In this document: positions 37,901 through 50,600 of the stretch, one piece after another
Layout of the letters: the number at the start of each line of letters is the position of its first letter
Numbering within the stretch: the stretch's first letter is position 1
Assembly: GCA_903813345.2 (NCBI GenBank)
Contig: CAIIXF020000011.1
Coordinates: 6,598,571 to 6,662,570 of the forward strand
Direction of reading: 5' to 3'
DNA from: Owenia fusiformis
Taxonomy: Eukaryota > Annelida > Polychaeta > Sabellida > Oweniidae
DNA length: 64,000 nt
The notes under the pieces: model-generated
Told to the model about the DNA's origin: nothing
The model's database searches: none
What the model saw: only the letters and a program-made list of their open reading frames with translations
Translations under genes and position numbers: made by a program

Positions 37901-39803
37901 AGACCTATAGAAGGATGGCAGTATTGTAACGATTTTTGGCAGACAACCACAGCTGGCCGAAGACGCGTCAACCATAACCCCAACCCCGGACTCCAACCCC
38001 TAATCCTACTCCTCCCCCCAACCGTAACCCATAATCCTAGCCATCTCCCTCACCCCAACCCCTAATCCAAACCCCTAATCGTGCATCTTTGGGTTCTTTG
38101 TGAGCATATAAGCAGGGGAGGCACGTTTTATCCTCATTTCTTCTTCGTACAAGATTCTGCCCCCCCCTTCACTTCACTTTCCCAACTAGAATTAAATGGA
38201 GGAGGAGATATCAAATAGGTTCAGAAGTTGGTGTAAGACTATCTATTACATTGGTTTTGCCTTATAATGTCCATAAATATGTACATGTAGCTTATACACG
38301 AGTGCCAAATGGAAAGGGTCAAAATTGTTACAGCAAGAAAACATCTAAGAGTACAACAGTCATAAGAAAAACAAATCCCAACTATCCTATATCATGGTCT
38401 TACGTCTAACAACCCCCCCCCCACCACTAAGTACCATTCTCACAAACTATAACACCAAGGAACATTCGTAATATTGAGATGATTTGTATTTTCCATGTTT
38501 TTCAGGTTCATCAATAAACTTGTCCGTGTTTTTCAGGTTCATCACTAAACTTGTCTATGTTTTTCATGTTCATCCGAATAAGATTTTTTCCATGTTTTTT
38601 ATGTCATCAATAAGCTTGTCCATGTTTTTCAGGTTCATCAATAAACTTGTCCGTGTTTTTCAGGTTCATCACTAAACTTGTCTATGTTTTTCATGTTCAT
38701 CCGAATAAGATTTTTTCCATGTTTTTTATGTCATCAATAAGCTTGTCCATGTTTTTCAGGTTCATCAATAAACTTGTCCATGTTTTTCAGGTTCATCAAT
38801 AAACTTGTCCATGTTTTTCAGGTTCATACGAATAAGCTTTTTTTCGGATTTTTCCATTTTATGTCATCATTAGACTCATCAATAAGTTTGTCCATGTTTT
38901 TCAGGTTCATCAATAAGCTCGCCCCTGATTCCATCCCAGAGAAGAAAATCGCTACCAGCGGTGGAGGATTCAAACTCCGAGAAAACGTTGAACGATTCCA
39001 GAAAGCTATTGTAAAATACGGCGTTCCACAAGAAGAAATATTTGTGACAGTAGATTTATTTGAAAAGAAAAATCTGAAGCAGGTCCGATTGACTCTGCTT
39101 GCTTTGGGAAGAATTGTAAGTAGAAGTCAGGTGCATAGACTCCAACATCAGGCTCGGATATTACATTGTCACGATCTTTTGGGTCTGCTCGACAGACTGA
39201 CATTGTTGACGTTAAATACAGTTATGTGACGTAAACACATAGAAAGTTAAAATCATATCTTATTAATCTAAAATTTTAGCTGATAATTTTTTTCATACAT
39301 GAGTTTGTCCAGGATAATATTGAAATATCAAAATAATTTCTTTTATTTGTGCATGCTTAGCCTTTTAAAATGTGAATTCGAAAACCTGGTGGGTAAACTT
39401 TTAAGAAGAGGATTAAAGGACAAGAAAAACGTACGGCAAAGATAAAATGCACGTCTTATTCTCTCTTCCAAAACCGTGGTAACTCCAACTTTTCTTTCGG
39501 ACACTGTTGTATTTACAAAAAGGCAACACTTAACGCTATCATGCTATACAAGGTAAAGTGAGGTTTTCCAGAGTTCTGGAGAGGGGTGTATTTCGCAGTA
39601 AAAAACATGCTCTATTTTTCTAGGCACAAAACAAGGGCCAGCCAGGCATAGGACCAAAGATGTCCGACGAGAATAAGAGGAATTTCAGCGAGGAGCAGAT
39701 TCGACAGGGGCGTGACGCCCAAATTGGACTCCAGGCAGGATCTAATAAGGGGGCGTCTCAAGCGGGAATTAACATGGGAAAACAGAGAATGATCCAAGAT
39801 TAA
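31906..39803 (+). CDS. Calponin family muscle protein (Mp20/transgelin type)
   Basis: An actin-binding protein with one calponin-homology (CH) domain and one calponin-like repeat, as in arthropod Mp20 and vertebrate transgelins. Exons: 31906-31917 (MASK), 36744-36859, 38905-39115, 39624-39803. Phases join throughout, giving 172 residues. The CH domain runs from about residue 8 to 110 (EILDWMETIMGEKLPRG, LCRFINKLAPDSIP, FQKAIVKYGVPQEEIF, TVDLFEKKNLKQV). The C-terminal repeat is IGLQAGSNKGASQAGINMG, near residues 146-164. The family usually has about 15-20 residues (YGL...KI..K.D type) before the first CH helix that this model lacks, so an exon in the 4.8-kb first intron may be missing, or the MASK exon may belong to a variant. 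The intron before exon 3 ends in an array of copies of its own acceptor. Confidence 0.88.
32360..32989. mobile_element. TTAA-flanked element in calponin intron 1
   Basis: The ends AGGAATAGTATGCCAATA and, as complement, AGGAGTACTTTACCAAAT each abut TTAA (32356-32359, 32990-32993), like the elements at 13423 and 14867. Inside, 32555-32655 holds about four copies of a unit of about 28 bp around CATTCAAACAACTTACTT. Confidence 0.55.
33829..33900 (+). repeat. tRNA-like fragment, possible SINE head
   Basis: A D-arm/A-box-like stretch (CGCTCAGTATGGTTACGC) is followed about 40 bp later by a B-box-like GGGTTCGACTAAG. The T-stem pairs at only three of five positions and no clean acceptor stem forms. 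It is not a functional tRNA. A degenerate tRNA-derived SINE is possible. Confidence 0.25.
34974..35007 (+). promoter_or_regulatory. Promoter-like site inside calponin intron 1
   Basis: TATATAAAG at 34974-34982 is preceded by an inverted repeat GTGCGCC (34928-34934) and GGCGCAC (34953-34959) and followed by CAGAG with GTAAGC (donor at 35008). It could be an alternative downstream start for the calponin gene, but the implied first exon would be only a few bases unless transcription starts further upstream. Weak. Confidence 0.25.
35450..35532. repeat. About 80-bp dispersed repeat, copy 2
   Basis: TACCCCTTGCATTCGTTCGA at the left and CTCTGCGCGCAAGGTA at the right, with AGAGAGCTTCGTC between. It matches copies at 12672, 36454 and 63240. 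The short inverted ends (CCCTTTGC, GCAGGG) flanked by TA suggest a very small mobile element. Confidence 0.65.
35761..35870. repeat. 20-bp minisatellite (CACACTCCGTACACAAGC)
   Basis: Five to six copies of CACACTCCGTACACAAGC-type units lie in calponin intron 1. Repetitive open frames on both strands come from this array. Confidence 0.85.
36454..36537. repeat. About 80-bp dispersed repeat, copy 3
   Basis: TACCCTTTGCATTCGTTTGA to CTCTGCACGCAGGGTA, the best preserved ends of the family. It lies about 200 bp before calponin exon 2. Just after it, the phrase ATCTCCTTGTTGTT recurs three times (36638, 36683, 36726), the last one forming part of the pyrimidine tract of the exon 2 acceptor. Confidence 0.65.
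37970..38090. repeat. C-rich AACCCCTAATCC-type tract
   Basis: A strand-asymmetric tract of degenerate AACCCCTAAYCC and AACCCC units, about 110 bp, in a calponin intron. It looks like decayed simple sequence with some resemblance to CCCTAA telomere-type repeats, without regular period. Confidence 0.6.
38493..38904 (+). repeat. Tandem array of duplicated 3' splice sites before calponin exon 3
   Basis: About 12 units of roughly 31 bp, each built from CATGTTTTTCAG followed by GTTCATCAATAARCTTGTC, run up to the true acceptor (TTTTTCAG ending 38904). The second half of each unit is the start of exon 3 (GTTCATCAATAAGCTCG at 38905). Most copies keep the AG; a subset has CATG instead of CAGG. Units 1-4 recur as 5-8, so there is a higher-order period of about 125 bp. 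Using an upstream copy shifts frame and meets TAA within one unit. Confidence 0.85.
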
Positions 39804-39931
39804 ACACCTAGGTGTTTGCAATGATGAACACCTGGGTCTAGCGTTTTGTATGATGAACACCTGTATGCTAATGCTGCCAAAAGAAATGAAATCGTTTATT
39901 GTTAAAACGTGATAAACAGTTGAAAGAATTC

Positions 39932-39937
39932 AATAAA
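39932..39937 (+). terminator. Polyadenylation signal of the calponin gene
   Basis: AATAAA lies 129 bp after the stop codon and is followed by a GT-rich stretch (CCTTGTTGTGTCATGTTG), the expected downstream element. Confidence 0.65.
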
Positions 39938-39939
39938 AT

Positions 39940-42900
39940 GAGAACACGTGACCTTGTTGTGTCATGTTGCCATAGTGCTTATCATATGATTCTGATGTTC
40001 ATCATGATATTACTAGGTGTTCATCATTACTGAAACCAGTGTTCATCAAAACAGATGTTACTTCATAGACATTCAGAATGATATATAAAGAATTGTGAAA
40101 TATTAAAAGTAAATATTGAATTGCAAATTATTATTCAAGAAAAACAATAATTTTTCTTTCCTTGTTCGGGATTGGCTGGAGGCTGGCGGTTTCAAATTTG
40201 GCACAAGACACAGAAGTCTCCCTTATTAAAATCTTTATGCAAATAAATTCATTATATTTAATTTAATATTTATTATTCTTATACGATTCTTGACATAGCA
40301 TTCATCTTTTTTTAGAATTATAGCAAACATTTGAGAATAACTTGAAGTATGGATTAATCTATATGAATACCTTGAAAGTATGAGAATATTGGTTTGGAAT
40401 ATACTTATATTGGTGAATTTACTTTGGAGTATGACGTAATGATAGGAATAGTGCAATTTGTAATAAAATATTAGAAAGTTATGAAAATGAGTTGTTTTGT
40501 TTGAAAGTGATTGATTGTTGATTGTGCTTAATGCAGAGAAAGAAATGCGGGAACTGTAAGGTATATGAAACTAAAAAGATTATCATTGATATTTTTTCTA
40601 TTTTTGTTTGTTTGTTTATGCACTTATTTGAATCTCTCGATATCTTAACCCTTATGAATTTGGTTTGATTTGAGGAACGAGATCTGTAGCCATGTGTTTA
40701 AAAGGAGGATCATGATGGATGTAACAGATCCGACTGAAACAATGGAAACAACAAAGGAAGGAAAAAATAGAAGAAAATTGATTGGGATTTGTGAGGTGTT
40801 CGGATATACAGGTTTTACTGCAAACTTTTTACTGTACATGCACATAAACATAATAAAGTATTTCAGATTCATTGTATGTATTATATTTATTCATTATTTT
40901 ATGATAATTTACATATTCACATCTACTAGATATACATTTCTAGTAGAACCTTGACCTCACTGTTAAAACACAGTTACATTTCACACCAATGTAATTATAC
41001 TATATACCAATTCACCACAATAAACTAAAAATCAACTAAAGCCAGTATAAATTGAGTCTGAATTTCTATCTGTAATAAAAAATTCGAACCTTATACCTAA
41101 ATGATGGCAATTTGAAGATAACATTTTTTGAATTTTTTAATATTTGGATATTATGTCCCACACCTTGATGAGCTCTATGAATGAGCAAAAAATGTTGAAT
41201 TCGTGGTTATATATAATTACTATGTTATAAAAATAAATAAAATGTTATTTGAATTCACAGCAAAATCAGATTTTTAAGGATAAACCTTATTACACAAGTT
41301 CAGATTTAGATTTGGCATCAGAGTTCTACAAGATTTTGTAACTGATTTATCAATCAAGCAACAGCCCTAAAAAACATTTCCAATAAATACTGATACATCA
41401 AGCAAAAAAGGTAGGACATACCGGCTAGATAGATGATGTCATTGGTTGTATTTTTCAAAATTAGCAATAAGTTAAGCTTATTTGTGCCTGGTCAGATTGT
41501 TGTTAAACCAATGACAGAATCAATTTAGGTATTAATAGGCCTATATCATAGTTTCATTGATGTACCAAAAGGTGGTAGGGTATATTAAAAAGATCTATTA
41601 CGACAAAACAGGAACACTGATCAGATAACAAAGCACGACAAAATGTCAACCCCTGTTGTCACCATCACAAAAGTCTAACCATTTGTTACACGCACTGACG
41701 CAAACGCGTGTCATAAAAATGGGAACATTAAGTCATCACTCCCACGGACTTCTCGAATTACAATTCGCTATGAGCTTACATAATATCAAATTCATGTTCG
41801 AAAGTAGAATCTTTTACAGCAAAGATTGTGTGTGCAATGTCCATTAAGTGACCAAATATAGCACGTTAACATATAAATGTTTTCATATTTCTTATGAAAC
41901 AAAATACTATTATTATCTCATCATCTCTAATTTACGTCAACAATAATTCATTAGCTCAGTATTTCATAAGATACAAAACTTAAAAGGCACAAAGATTTTA
42001 GTGCCATCTATACAATTCAAACAATCAGTAATATGGGGAGATATGCCAGCATTAAGTGCTCGGATGGTTTTGGAATAAGAAATCTCTAATTGTCTCATAT
42101 ATGAATGCTTTTTTCAAATAGCTTAAGTTCAAAATTAACTTATAATTAATTAAATACCCTTATAAATATGGCTTATAAAATACTGCCTTACACATCTATA
42201 TAATATTTTTGATACCTTCAAAACTTTGTACTTGTACCTCCTAATAATTTTGGAGGGAGGGGGGGGGGGGCAATGGATTGACATTGTTTTTGAAAAAAGA
42301 GTTTAACTAAAATTATATAGACAATTCTTGCAAAACATTAAGAGTTCTAATTATTTAAATATGTTGCTTTCCTAATCTGACCTTTTTGGATTCCGAGAAG
42401 TATCCAGGAAATCTCATGGGTATCCTGAACATTGTAAAAATACAAGTCAGTGTGTAATCACATACATATGGTTAAGATATACCTCAAGCGCAACTCCTAT
42501 TGAGTTTAACATGTATATAATCAGGCATACTGTAAAACATGTCTTGTGGGATGCAGAATTCAAGAATTCAAAACATCCAGTTATATTTTAGGTCGTGACA
42601 AATTTCGTGTTTCAAAATTCTGTCCATTGCTAAATCAGACCAGTGATCTCCTCAGCATTAAAGCAAGTGGGTGCAGCATCCACCTGAGATTTCAAATATA
42701 GGCTTGCACCTATTTGACAATTCATTTGCACCCACTTGAAAATGAGAAAAACAATGAAAAATGAGCATATTTTGACCAATTTGTCTGAATTGTGAAAATG
42801 AGAATTTTGCACCCATTTGAGAAAAATTCCTGTGGAGAACACTGCAGACAATTAGTTACTCTTAGCGAAATTAACATAGAACTGGTATGATTTACGAGTT

Positions 42901-44467
42901 ATTTCATAGTCTTGTTTCCTCCACAAAGAGAGGTCGGGAAGCAGATAAGGGGGGAGGGGGTTAGAGACCTAATACAAGACTATTGATCTCTGTACAATTT
43001 TGGGTTTCAAAAAGTACAAATGAAATTATCATGCCAACGAAGAAGTCACAAATGTCCTTATTATCAACAATTACTTACAAGAAAAGACAACAAACTAGTC
43101 AGGCATTGAGACCTTGTTAACACCCCCCCCCCATATCATCTCTTACTCAGTAAAGGAAGGTGGGAGGGAGGATATAGGGTCTAATTGCAAGACTTATTAC
43201 ATAGTCTTACATCACTTCCCAAGATTGGCAAATAATGTTGGTCATGTACATGCTAATATGATATTTGAAACTACATGAATAAGTTTCCGGTTTATCATTG
43301 AAAACCAATCTGGATTTGAGCTCATGTTATTTGACACTACAAAATTTCTTCGCTACGACTACTTCCTGGATTATAACTTCATTGTAGTCTAGCTAAAAGC
43401 CCTTCAGAGCCACCCCCATCCCCCTACTACATACCTCTGCTTTGGTAAAGTGGAATTTTGAAACATTTTTTGATATTTTGTGAAAATAGCAACCAAGTGT
43501 ACTTTTTACAAGAACTGAGATACATGTATCTGCTTGGCCTAACTCTGTTTTTTATAACCTTTTACTTGAAGTGGTAAATGCTGAATATAATCATTACACA
43601 CACCAGTGAATATTACAGTTGGCAATGTTGGATCTATTACACTTTTTCTCTTAGAACTTGATAAACTAAACAGCCATCTTCTCAATTAAAAGGTATTCTT
43701 GCATTAAGCCCCTGTATATCATCCCTCAGTATTTTCTTGTGTTAGAAAATGTGGGTGTGGCACAGGGGGTTGATGCAAGACTTTATAAATGCATTTTTAT
43801 ATGGTCTAAGTTCATTTAACCATTAGGGTTTAAATACTATACAGTGAACATTTTTTTCAAATGTCTAATATTTCTTATTATTTCATGATTTTAAATATTA
43901 TATATCTAGTGTTCTACTTTTTTGTACACGTTTGTTTGAGCCTCAATATAGAGAAACTTACACATGGGTATTTTACACTACAGTCTTGTGGACAGTCTCA
44001 AGAAAACAACCAGCTAGGTAATCAACCCGTGTTTATAAATAGATTAATTACCTCAAAATGTGAAACTTTTACTAGACTGTACACCAAGTGTAAACTTCGT
44101 GTACGTTTAGTGCACAGATCAAAATAAATAATACTAAATGTATTGAACAGTCCTTTCAATATAAGCCATTTTTTGAGGCAATCCATAAAACTGGACCTTA
44201 TTCTAATGTACTAGACATTCTTCTAACTTGGCATTTATTTAGCTTTGCACTTTTATAGTTCACAAGATGAGAACCAGGTAAGTTATAATACCCTCAGGCT
44301 CATTCCAGAGAATTTTTCTCCACTTTTGAGTGGGAAGTTATATTGATTTTAACGCCATCTTTATTTCATAGTATAGTTAAAAATGGCAAGTTAAGAAAAA
44401 TGCTATAAGTATCAAAGGTACTTGTGTATTAATATTAGCAGTTTTGACAAAAAAATTATATTGCTAG
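39940..44467. other. Intergenic stretch between convergent calponin and E2F genes
   Basis: No gene is supported. It holds a pogo-like right-end remnant at 40792-40822 (GAGGTGTTCGGATATACAGG then TTTTACTG), a homopolymer G tract at about 42258, and a small hAT-like element at 42641-42844. Remaining open frames are short and AT-driven. Confidence 0.55.
42641..42844. mobile_element. hAT-like miniature element
   Basis: The ends are CAGTGATCTCC on the left and GGAGAACACTG on the right. CAGAC lies directly outside both, although hAT elements normally give 8-bp duplications, so the family call is uncertain. The interior repeats the phrase GCACCCAYTTG. Confidence 0.5.
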
Positions 44468-44473
44468 TTTATT
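44468..44473 (-). terminator. Candidate polyadenylation signal of E2F7/8
   Basis: On the minus strand AATAAA occurs here, about 220 bp past the stop codon. Another lies at 44360-44365. Either could be used. Confidence 0.4.
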
Positions 44474-44474
44474 C

Positions 44475-44660
44475 ATATCTACCGTTTTGGTATCTATGGT
44501 ACTATAAGAATATACCTCTTTGGTATGAGGTTCTACCTCTGTGGTATATATGCTACCACCTGTAGTTATGGTAAGTATCTACCTTGTATATGGTATGAGG
44601 CTGTACCTTTGTGGTATGAGACTGTACCTTTGTGGTACGAGGCTCTCCACCTTTGGGAGA
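44475..44660. repeat. 21-bp minisatellite in the E2F7/8 3' region
   Basis: Degenerate copies of TATGAGGCTGTACCTTTGTGG make up this array, just past the E2F7/8 stop codon and therefore in its likely 3' untranslated region. Confidence 0.75.
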
Positions 44661-44695
44661 GAAGGACAATGTTCCTATGGTTTTGGAAAATAATG

Positions 44696-47600
44696 TTACT
44701 GGTGAGATATTTGCTCTATCATGTCCATGGTAAGGTTCCTAACTGCCTGCATTGGGGGAATGTTCTGTTGATGCCCTGCACTTCCAGTTGATGAAATAGC
44801 TGTAGCGAGAGGTATGAACCCACCAGGGGTATTCTGATAGAATCCACTTGGGGCGGACACCTGGTTTGCCCCTGTGGTCAACAGACTTTGGGGGTTATTC
44901 ACGAACCAAGGCTGTTTGGCCAGCTGGGTTGCGTAAGTCATTTGTGTTGTTCCAGACCCCCCTTGGAAATGTCCAGATTGGGTATTCTTAAATGAAACAT
45001 TGATGTTCCGTCCTGGGGTGATAGTGTTCACTTGTTGAAATGAAACGGGGGTAATTGTATTAGGGGATAACATGGAGGCGGGAAATGCTGCATCTGAGCC
45101 ACGTTGGGTGATTTCAGTCGGGGAGATCCTAACGACAGTAATTGGTGCTGTGTGGCGCATAATATTCGCTGAAATGATTGGTTGATAAGATGTGGCGGCA
45201 ACTGCATTTTTCTGCTCGAGTTCATCAGCTGAGGCAGGACGTAGACCCTCCCCGATCAACATTGGTACACTCGGGTCAATACCTGCGAGAAATTTATTGT
45301 TATTCAAATTATCATCTGCCTCTGGTAGAGGAGACGCAAGATGATTGTCATACTCTCCAAATTTATTTTCGAAACTTGGCGATGGAGTGTTCAGATTTGA
45401 TGTTGACGGGGATTCTCTGAATTCTGGTTCCAAATGGAGCGCTCGTAAGGGAGAAGGACGTGGTTTAACAGTAAGTCTCCTCCTCTGCAGGGAATGGTGG
45501 GTAATTCTTTCAACTTCTGCATCCTGCGAAGAAGTTGACATTTGTGATGATTCATCGCTGTCTAATTCAGCACTCGAGTTATTTCTAGATTTTTTCGTTA
45601 CTTGTGTATATTCATAATCAGCTCCTAGATGGCGTTGCTGAATCGATCGTTTAGATCTTCGAATATTTGCATCTTCAGCCTGTGACATGTTACCAAGAGG
45701 CGTTTCTTTATAGAGCTGCTCGGGTGTGAGGCTGTCATGAGTTGGAGTAATTTTCTTTCCAACTTTTCTCAATTCAACGTTTGTCGGCGATTCATATATG
45801 TCTCTTGTTAATTCAGTTCCTTTGTTTGATTCAGATTCAAAGTCATTTGGTTCTGATTTTATGTCTCCTAGAGTTGTCGCGATCACAGTCTTTTGGGCAG
45901 TTTTTGATTGAGCCTCTTTTTGGTTTTGAGCAGACGCCTTTTTCAGATGTAAAAGTACAGAGTTTGCCAATGATGGCGAGGATTGAGTCTGTGCGTCTGC
46001 AACATTTGTTGTATTTAATGATCGTAGAACAGCGTCAATCTGTTCTTTAGTCAAATGAACGATAGTTGCAGCCGGCGCAGGAACTTTTGTTTGTTTGGTT
46101 TTGAATATAATACGATTCTTTGCTTTGGGGTTTACATCTTTGGGGTTCACAGATTGTACTTCAGAATTGTCAGTTTGATTTGTCGTCGCTTGTGGTATGC
46201 TTTGAAGCACTTTCATTGTTTGGGTTTTTGAAAGCGTTGGCGCTGCTGGTTTTTCTGAAAATTAATCATGCGGAACATCTCTTTAAAATAAACATTTCTA
46301 TTATCAATACATCATGTAAAAACAACAATCACGCCAATTGGCATGATTGGGCACGAAAGGGTTAAACTGTACTGGTAATTACATATGTAAAAATATAATC
46401 GGCAATGAGCTAAAAATTTGTGGCTATCCCTATGGACCAAACTTGTCAGAGAGGAATTTTACATGTACATCTGACTAAATTAAATTAAACGTGTGACTAA
46501 TGCAATAAACTATACCTGTTAATTTACTTGGTGTTCCACCAGGTAAGTGTGCGTACAATTTCGACCTCTCTTTTTCAGCTGCTGCACATATCATCTCAAA
46601 GGAAGCGTGTCTCGATAACGATCGTTTTGATTTTGGCTCTCTTCCGTCGAATTTCAATCTGTTTAGTGAGCTTGATTTTGGTTTGTTATTCGTTACTTTA
46701 GATGTTGGCTGAGGATTCTGGGTAATAGTCGCCTGTGGCTGTGCTCGTCCAGAGTTGTTTTCAAGGACGGAGTGACAGGAAAGTTGGCGGTGATCAGCAG
46801 TAGAGGCTGAACCTAGAAATAGAGATGAATAATGTAAATAGGGATTTCAATTTTTTGCTTAAACTGTTTCGATTATCACAACAACGCTTTAACATGCAAA
46901 ATCTCACCCCCTGCCATTTGTTATCGATGCTGCTAACCGACCACTTTATATCCTCATGTCTCATAAAGCTTCAAACTTCAAAACCGGTTTGTGTAAAAAA
47001 TTCATGATTTCTAAATACTAACTTGAGGAAAATGAATTTGAAGCAGTACCCTGATGTGACAATGCAAGATATTTCATGAAAAAAATCATGGCCTTACCGT
47101 CTGAAGCATCAGTATCAACCAATGTAGGATCATCCACATTGGGGCCAATGTACTTGAAAGCTGGTTTGCGTCCTCGGACAACATTTATGTGCACTTTCTC
47201 AATCAAATTGAGGCTACTGAGAATGTTGGCGATGTCGTATAGTCTTCTTATCTTTGCTGAAAATGAAAATTATGAAAGATTACATAATTTATTTAATTGT
47301 ATCATAATTATACTGTAGTTTTCCACTTCTTATCATAAAATGTTGAGATTTTAGATTCTTGAGAGTAGGACATGAACATGATGATTTAAAAAACTGATTA
47401 ACTAAAATTTTCTATAAAGTGGTCACTTGAGGACATTTCAATTTTTTGCTAAAACTGTTTCGATTATCTCAGCAAGGCAACATGCAAAATGTCACCTGCC
47501 ATATGTAACAATCGACATCTAAGAATTCATTGTTGCAGACCAGCAAAACTGTTTTGATTTTGTTGAACTTGTAACTGAGCTGTTTTATAAAGAAGCTCAT

Positions 47601-50600
47601 CTTTTAGAACTCTTCCCAGTTTATATGTATCTCAATACACTTACTTTTGAATTTTGAGTTTTCAGTTTTATCAACATTAGGGTCTCCAATGAGGATTTTG
47701 GCAGCAAGCTCTAGGCTTATTGGCTTGTAGTCTGCTACCAGGAATAACATCAAGAATTTCTGACTCATGATTCCGAGAGATTTTTCCTTTCTCTGGTATG
47801 CAGCTGTAATCACATAAAACGATTAAAACCTTGTGAAAAGTGGAATGAAATTAAACAGTGGTTACGTGTAAGAATGCAAAATTTAGAGGAAAAGCATGGA
47901 ATCTCAGAAAAACACTACATACATTTGGATACAAGGCAAATTTTGAATTGTTAAGAAATTAAAATGTCTGATACAAGGTCAACAACCAAACTCAGATATA
48001 TGGGCAATTTTGCTAGATATCTTCAATTCAATTCAATTCATGAATAATTAATTAGTCTTCCATCAAGTCTCCTCCCTCCCCGTGCTTCACCATCTTGTGA
48101 AGGCGAGCAGAACTACTTATTTTTGGAAGACTATGTTTTCAAAATGAATACCTTTAAACATAGGGTCACGAATAGAGTCTCTGGTATTATTTTCATTATT
48201 GTTCTTTAGGGGTACTTTGGTATGGTCAGTCACATGAAGGAGTTCTTTCATAGTCTCGAGCTTTGTCCCAGATTCTGATGGCATGAACAGCCCCATGTTA
48301 TCCAGCTGTTCCTTCATTTGTTCATCCTCCCCAAGTTGCTACAATAAGACATCAAAATTTAGAATTGATGAAAATCCATTTTAAGTACTCGCATGAAATT
48401 CTAGAAAAATAACTTCTTCCTCTTGAAAGCCCATGCTTAATTCCTTGGTAAATAAATTATATAGTTTACTTCAAAATCATAATTTTCTCATTATATCCAT
48501 GTTAGCATCTATCTAAGCATATTTTGTATTTAAAACCTGAACATTTAATGAGAATACCCTACCTTCAGTCTTGCCATGGAGTCCGATGGCATGAACAACC
48601 CCATGTTGTCCAGCTGTTCTTTCATTTGTTCAGCCTCCCCAAGTTGCTACAATCAGATAAAATTATTAAAAAATTGCAAACAAACATTTTCAACAAACAA
48701 AATTCAATAAAAATTAACACATCAAATGACTCAATTTTTTAGAATGTATCGAAGTAGTAACGAAATTTGATGAAATTCACATAATGTCTGTTTACTGGAA
48801 TTCCTCTGTAAATATATAATACTCTTATAATATTTTGATATTTCATTGTGGCATCTAAGTTTATTTCGTATTTAAAGCTTTAACACTTTTTAAGAGCGTT
48901 CTTACCTTCAATCTTGCCAGGGTTCTGGTAAGGGTTGTCTTGCCATGCCATGCATAACGATTCTTCGCAATACGGCTGACGATTTCAACACTTTCCAAAA
49001 CATTGATGATGTCATAGATTCTACGTCTTTCTACACCTGAAACGGTTAAGGAAAATATTAAGTCTCCTGCTATGTCAAATACAATCTTTTGGGAAAAATT
49101 ATTTTTTGAAGTCATCATTAACATAATGAAAAAGAATCTTTTTAAAAATCTATTTCTTGTATGTTTTTTTTTGAAAAAGAATGACACTATGAGGTCATCA
49201 TTAACAAAATAAAAGACAATTATTTTTCAAATTATAATCTTCACTTATGCATCGATAATTTACTTAGGGACTCGCATTCCAAGTCCAAATAAATGTTTAA
49301 CATATTTCAGAAACAAGTCAAATTCTTAACTTCAGAGAATATATATATATATTTTTTTTATTTTTTTTTTTGATATATTTCTGATATATTAACCAGAGAG
49401 ATGAACTTACATAGAACTAACATATTATACTTCTTTACCTAAACTTAATGCCAGATTGTCGAGACAGATTTCGGTAGGATGTCCAATTGGGTACTCGGGA
49501 TAGAGATTCAAGAACCTGAAAAAGCAAAATAAAATAATTCTCCGTAAAACATCATATCATCATGTTATCTTCATTTTCAGCTCTATTGATATTCCATTTA
49601 AGCATCGTATGAGAACATACATTGTGACAATGTAATGCACCTGTGCATTATTATTGTATTGTATCGTTTTATTTCCTTCATATTGATGATTTACAACATT
49701 TAATTAACAGTAATTTACATTATATCAAAATAAAATTAAAATAAGAAAGATGTTATATCAATGGTTTTAATTTATTACCATGACAATAACCCAGATGCGA
49801 GTAGAAATAATCTTGATTTACGTCATTAAAAATTCAAAATTCAGTCAAAGTAATATCATATTTGAAATCTACATGTAAAATTACATCTAGAAATGTGTTT
49901 TTAAAAAGTGTTTATCAACTTTGAAAAATTAATTTTCTTTGAAAATGTGACTTCTAGCTCGGGGAGATTCCCCATAGACCCCATGCTATAAAATCACAAA
50001 AAATTAAATATCTTTTCTTTTAGTGGACAGATAATATTCTGCTTTACTGGACATATTTTCATTAGTATAAGTATCAGATGCATAAAGGTTATATGAAAAT
50101 TGAGCCACTTAAATTGATAATATTCAAGTTTAGGGGAACTTTCTTAAATACCTGCCATGTTAATTGACCCGAATCAGCCACCTGGTGGTGAAACTGGTAA
50201 CTACCTACTCGCATTTGGGTAATTTCATTTTACTTAAATAATTTACTTGATTTCTACCAGAAATAAATGAAAAAAGTTTGGTACTTTTAATAAATATGAA
50301 ATCAAGACTTGGTGCCAAAAAACAATTTTGAAAAAAATTCAAGTGATAATAGTAGTACTGGGAAAACCCAGCTGCTCCAATAGTGAAACAGCAAAAATAC
50401 CAACACACTCAACTTGAAAACTGAACATATGGGCAACTTTTTATAACATTTTTTTTATGTTAACCGTTTGTAAGAAAAAACAAATTTTAATGATGGGTTA
50501 TTAATATTTTTGATAGTTCTTTACATTTAGTTAAAAAAGCTTTTTATGAGGATTTTTTCACCCAAGAACCTGTCATTGTTTACATGTTCCCAGACAGGAT

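Noticed and set aside
37975-38085. Interstitial telomere repeat
   Set aside because: CCCTAA-like words are present but irregular and mixed with other C-rich words, so simple-sequence decay is the safer call.
45028-46050. Several plus- and minus-strand open frames across the last E2F7/8 exon
   Set aside because: They are shadows of the long, phase-matched E2F7/8 coding exon.
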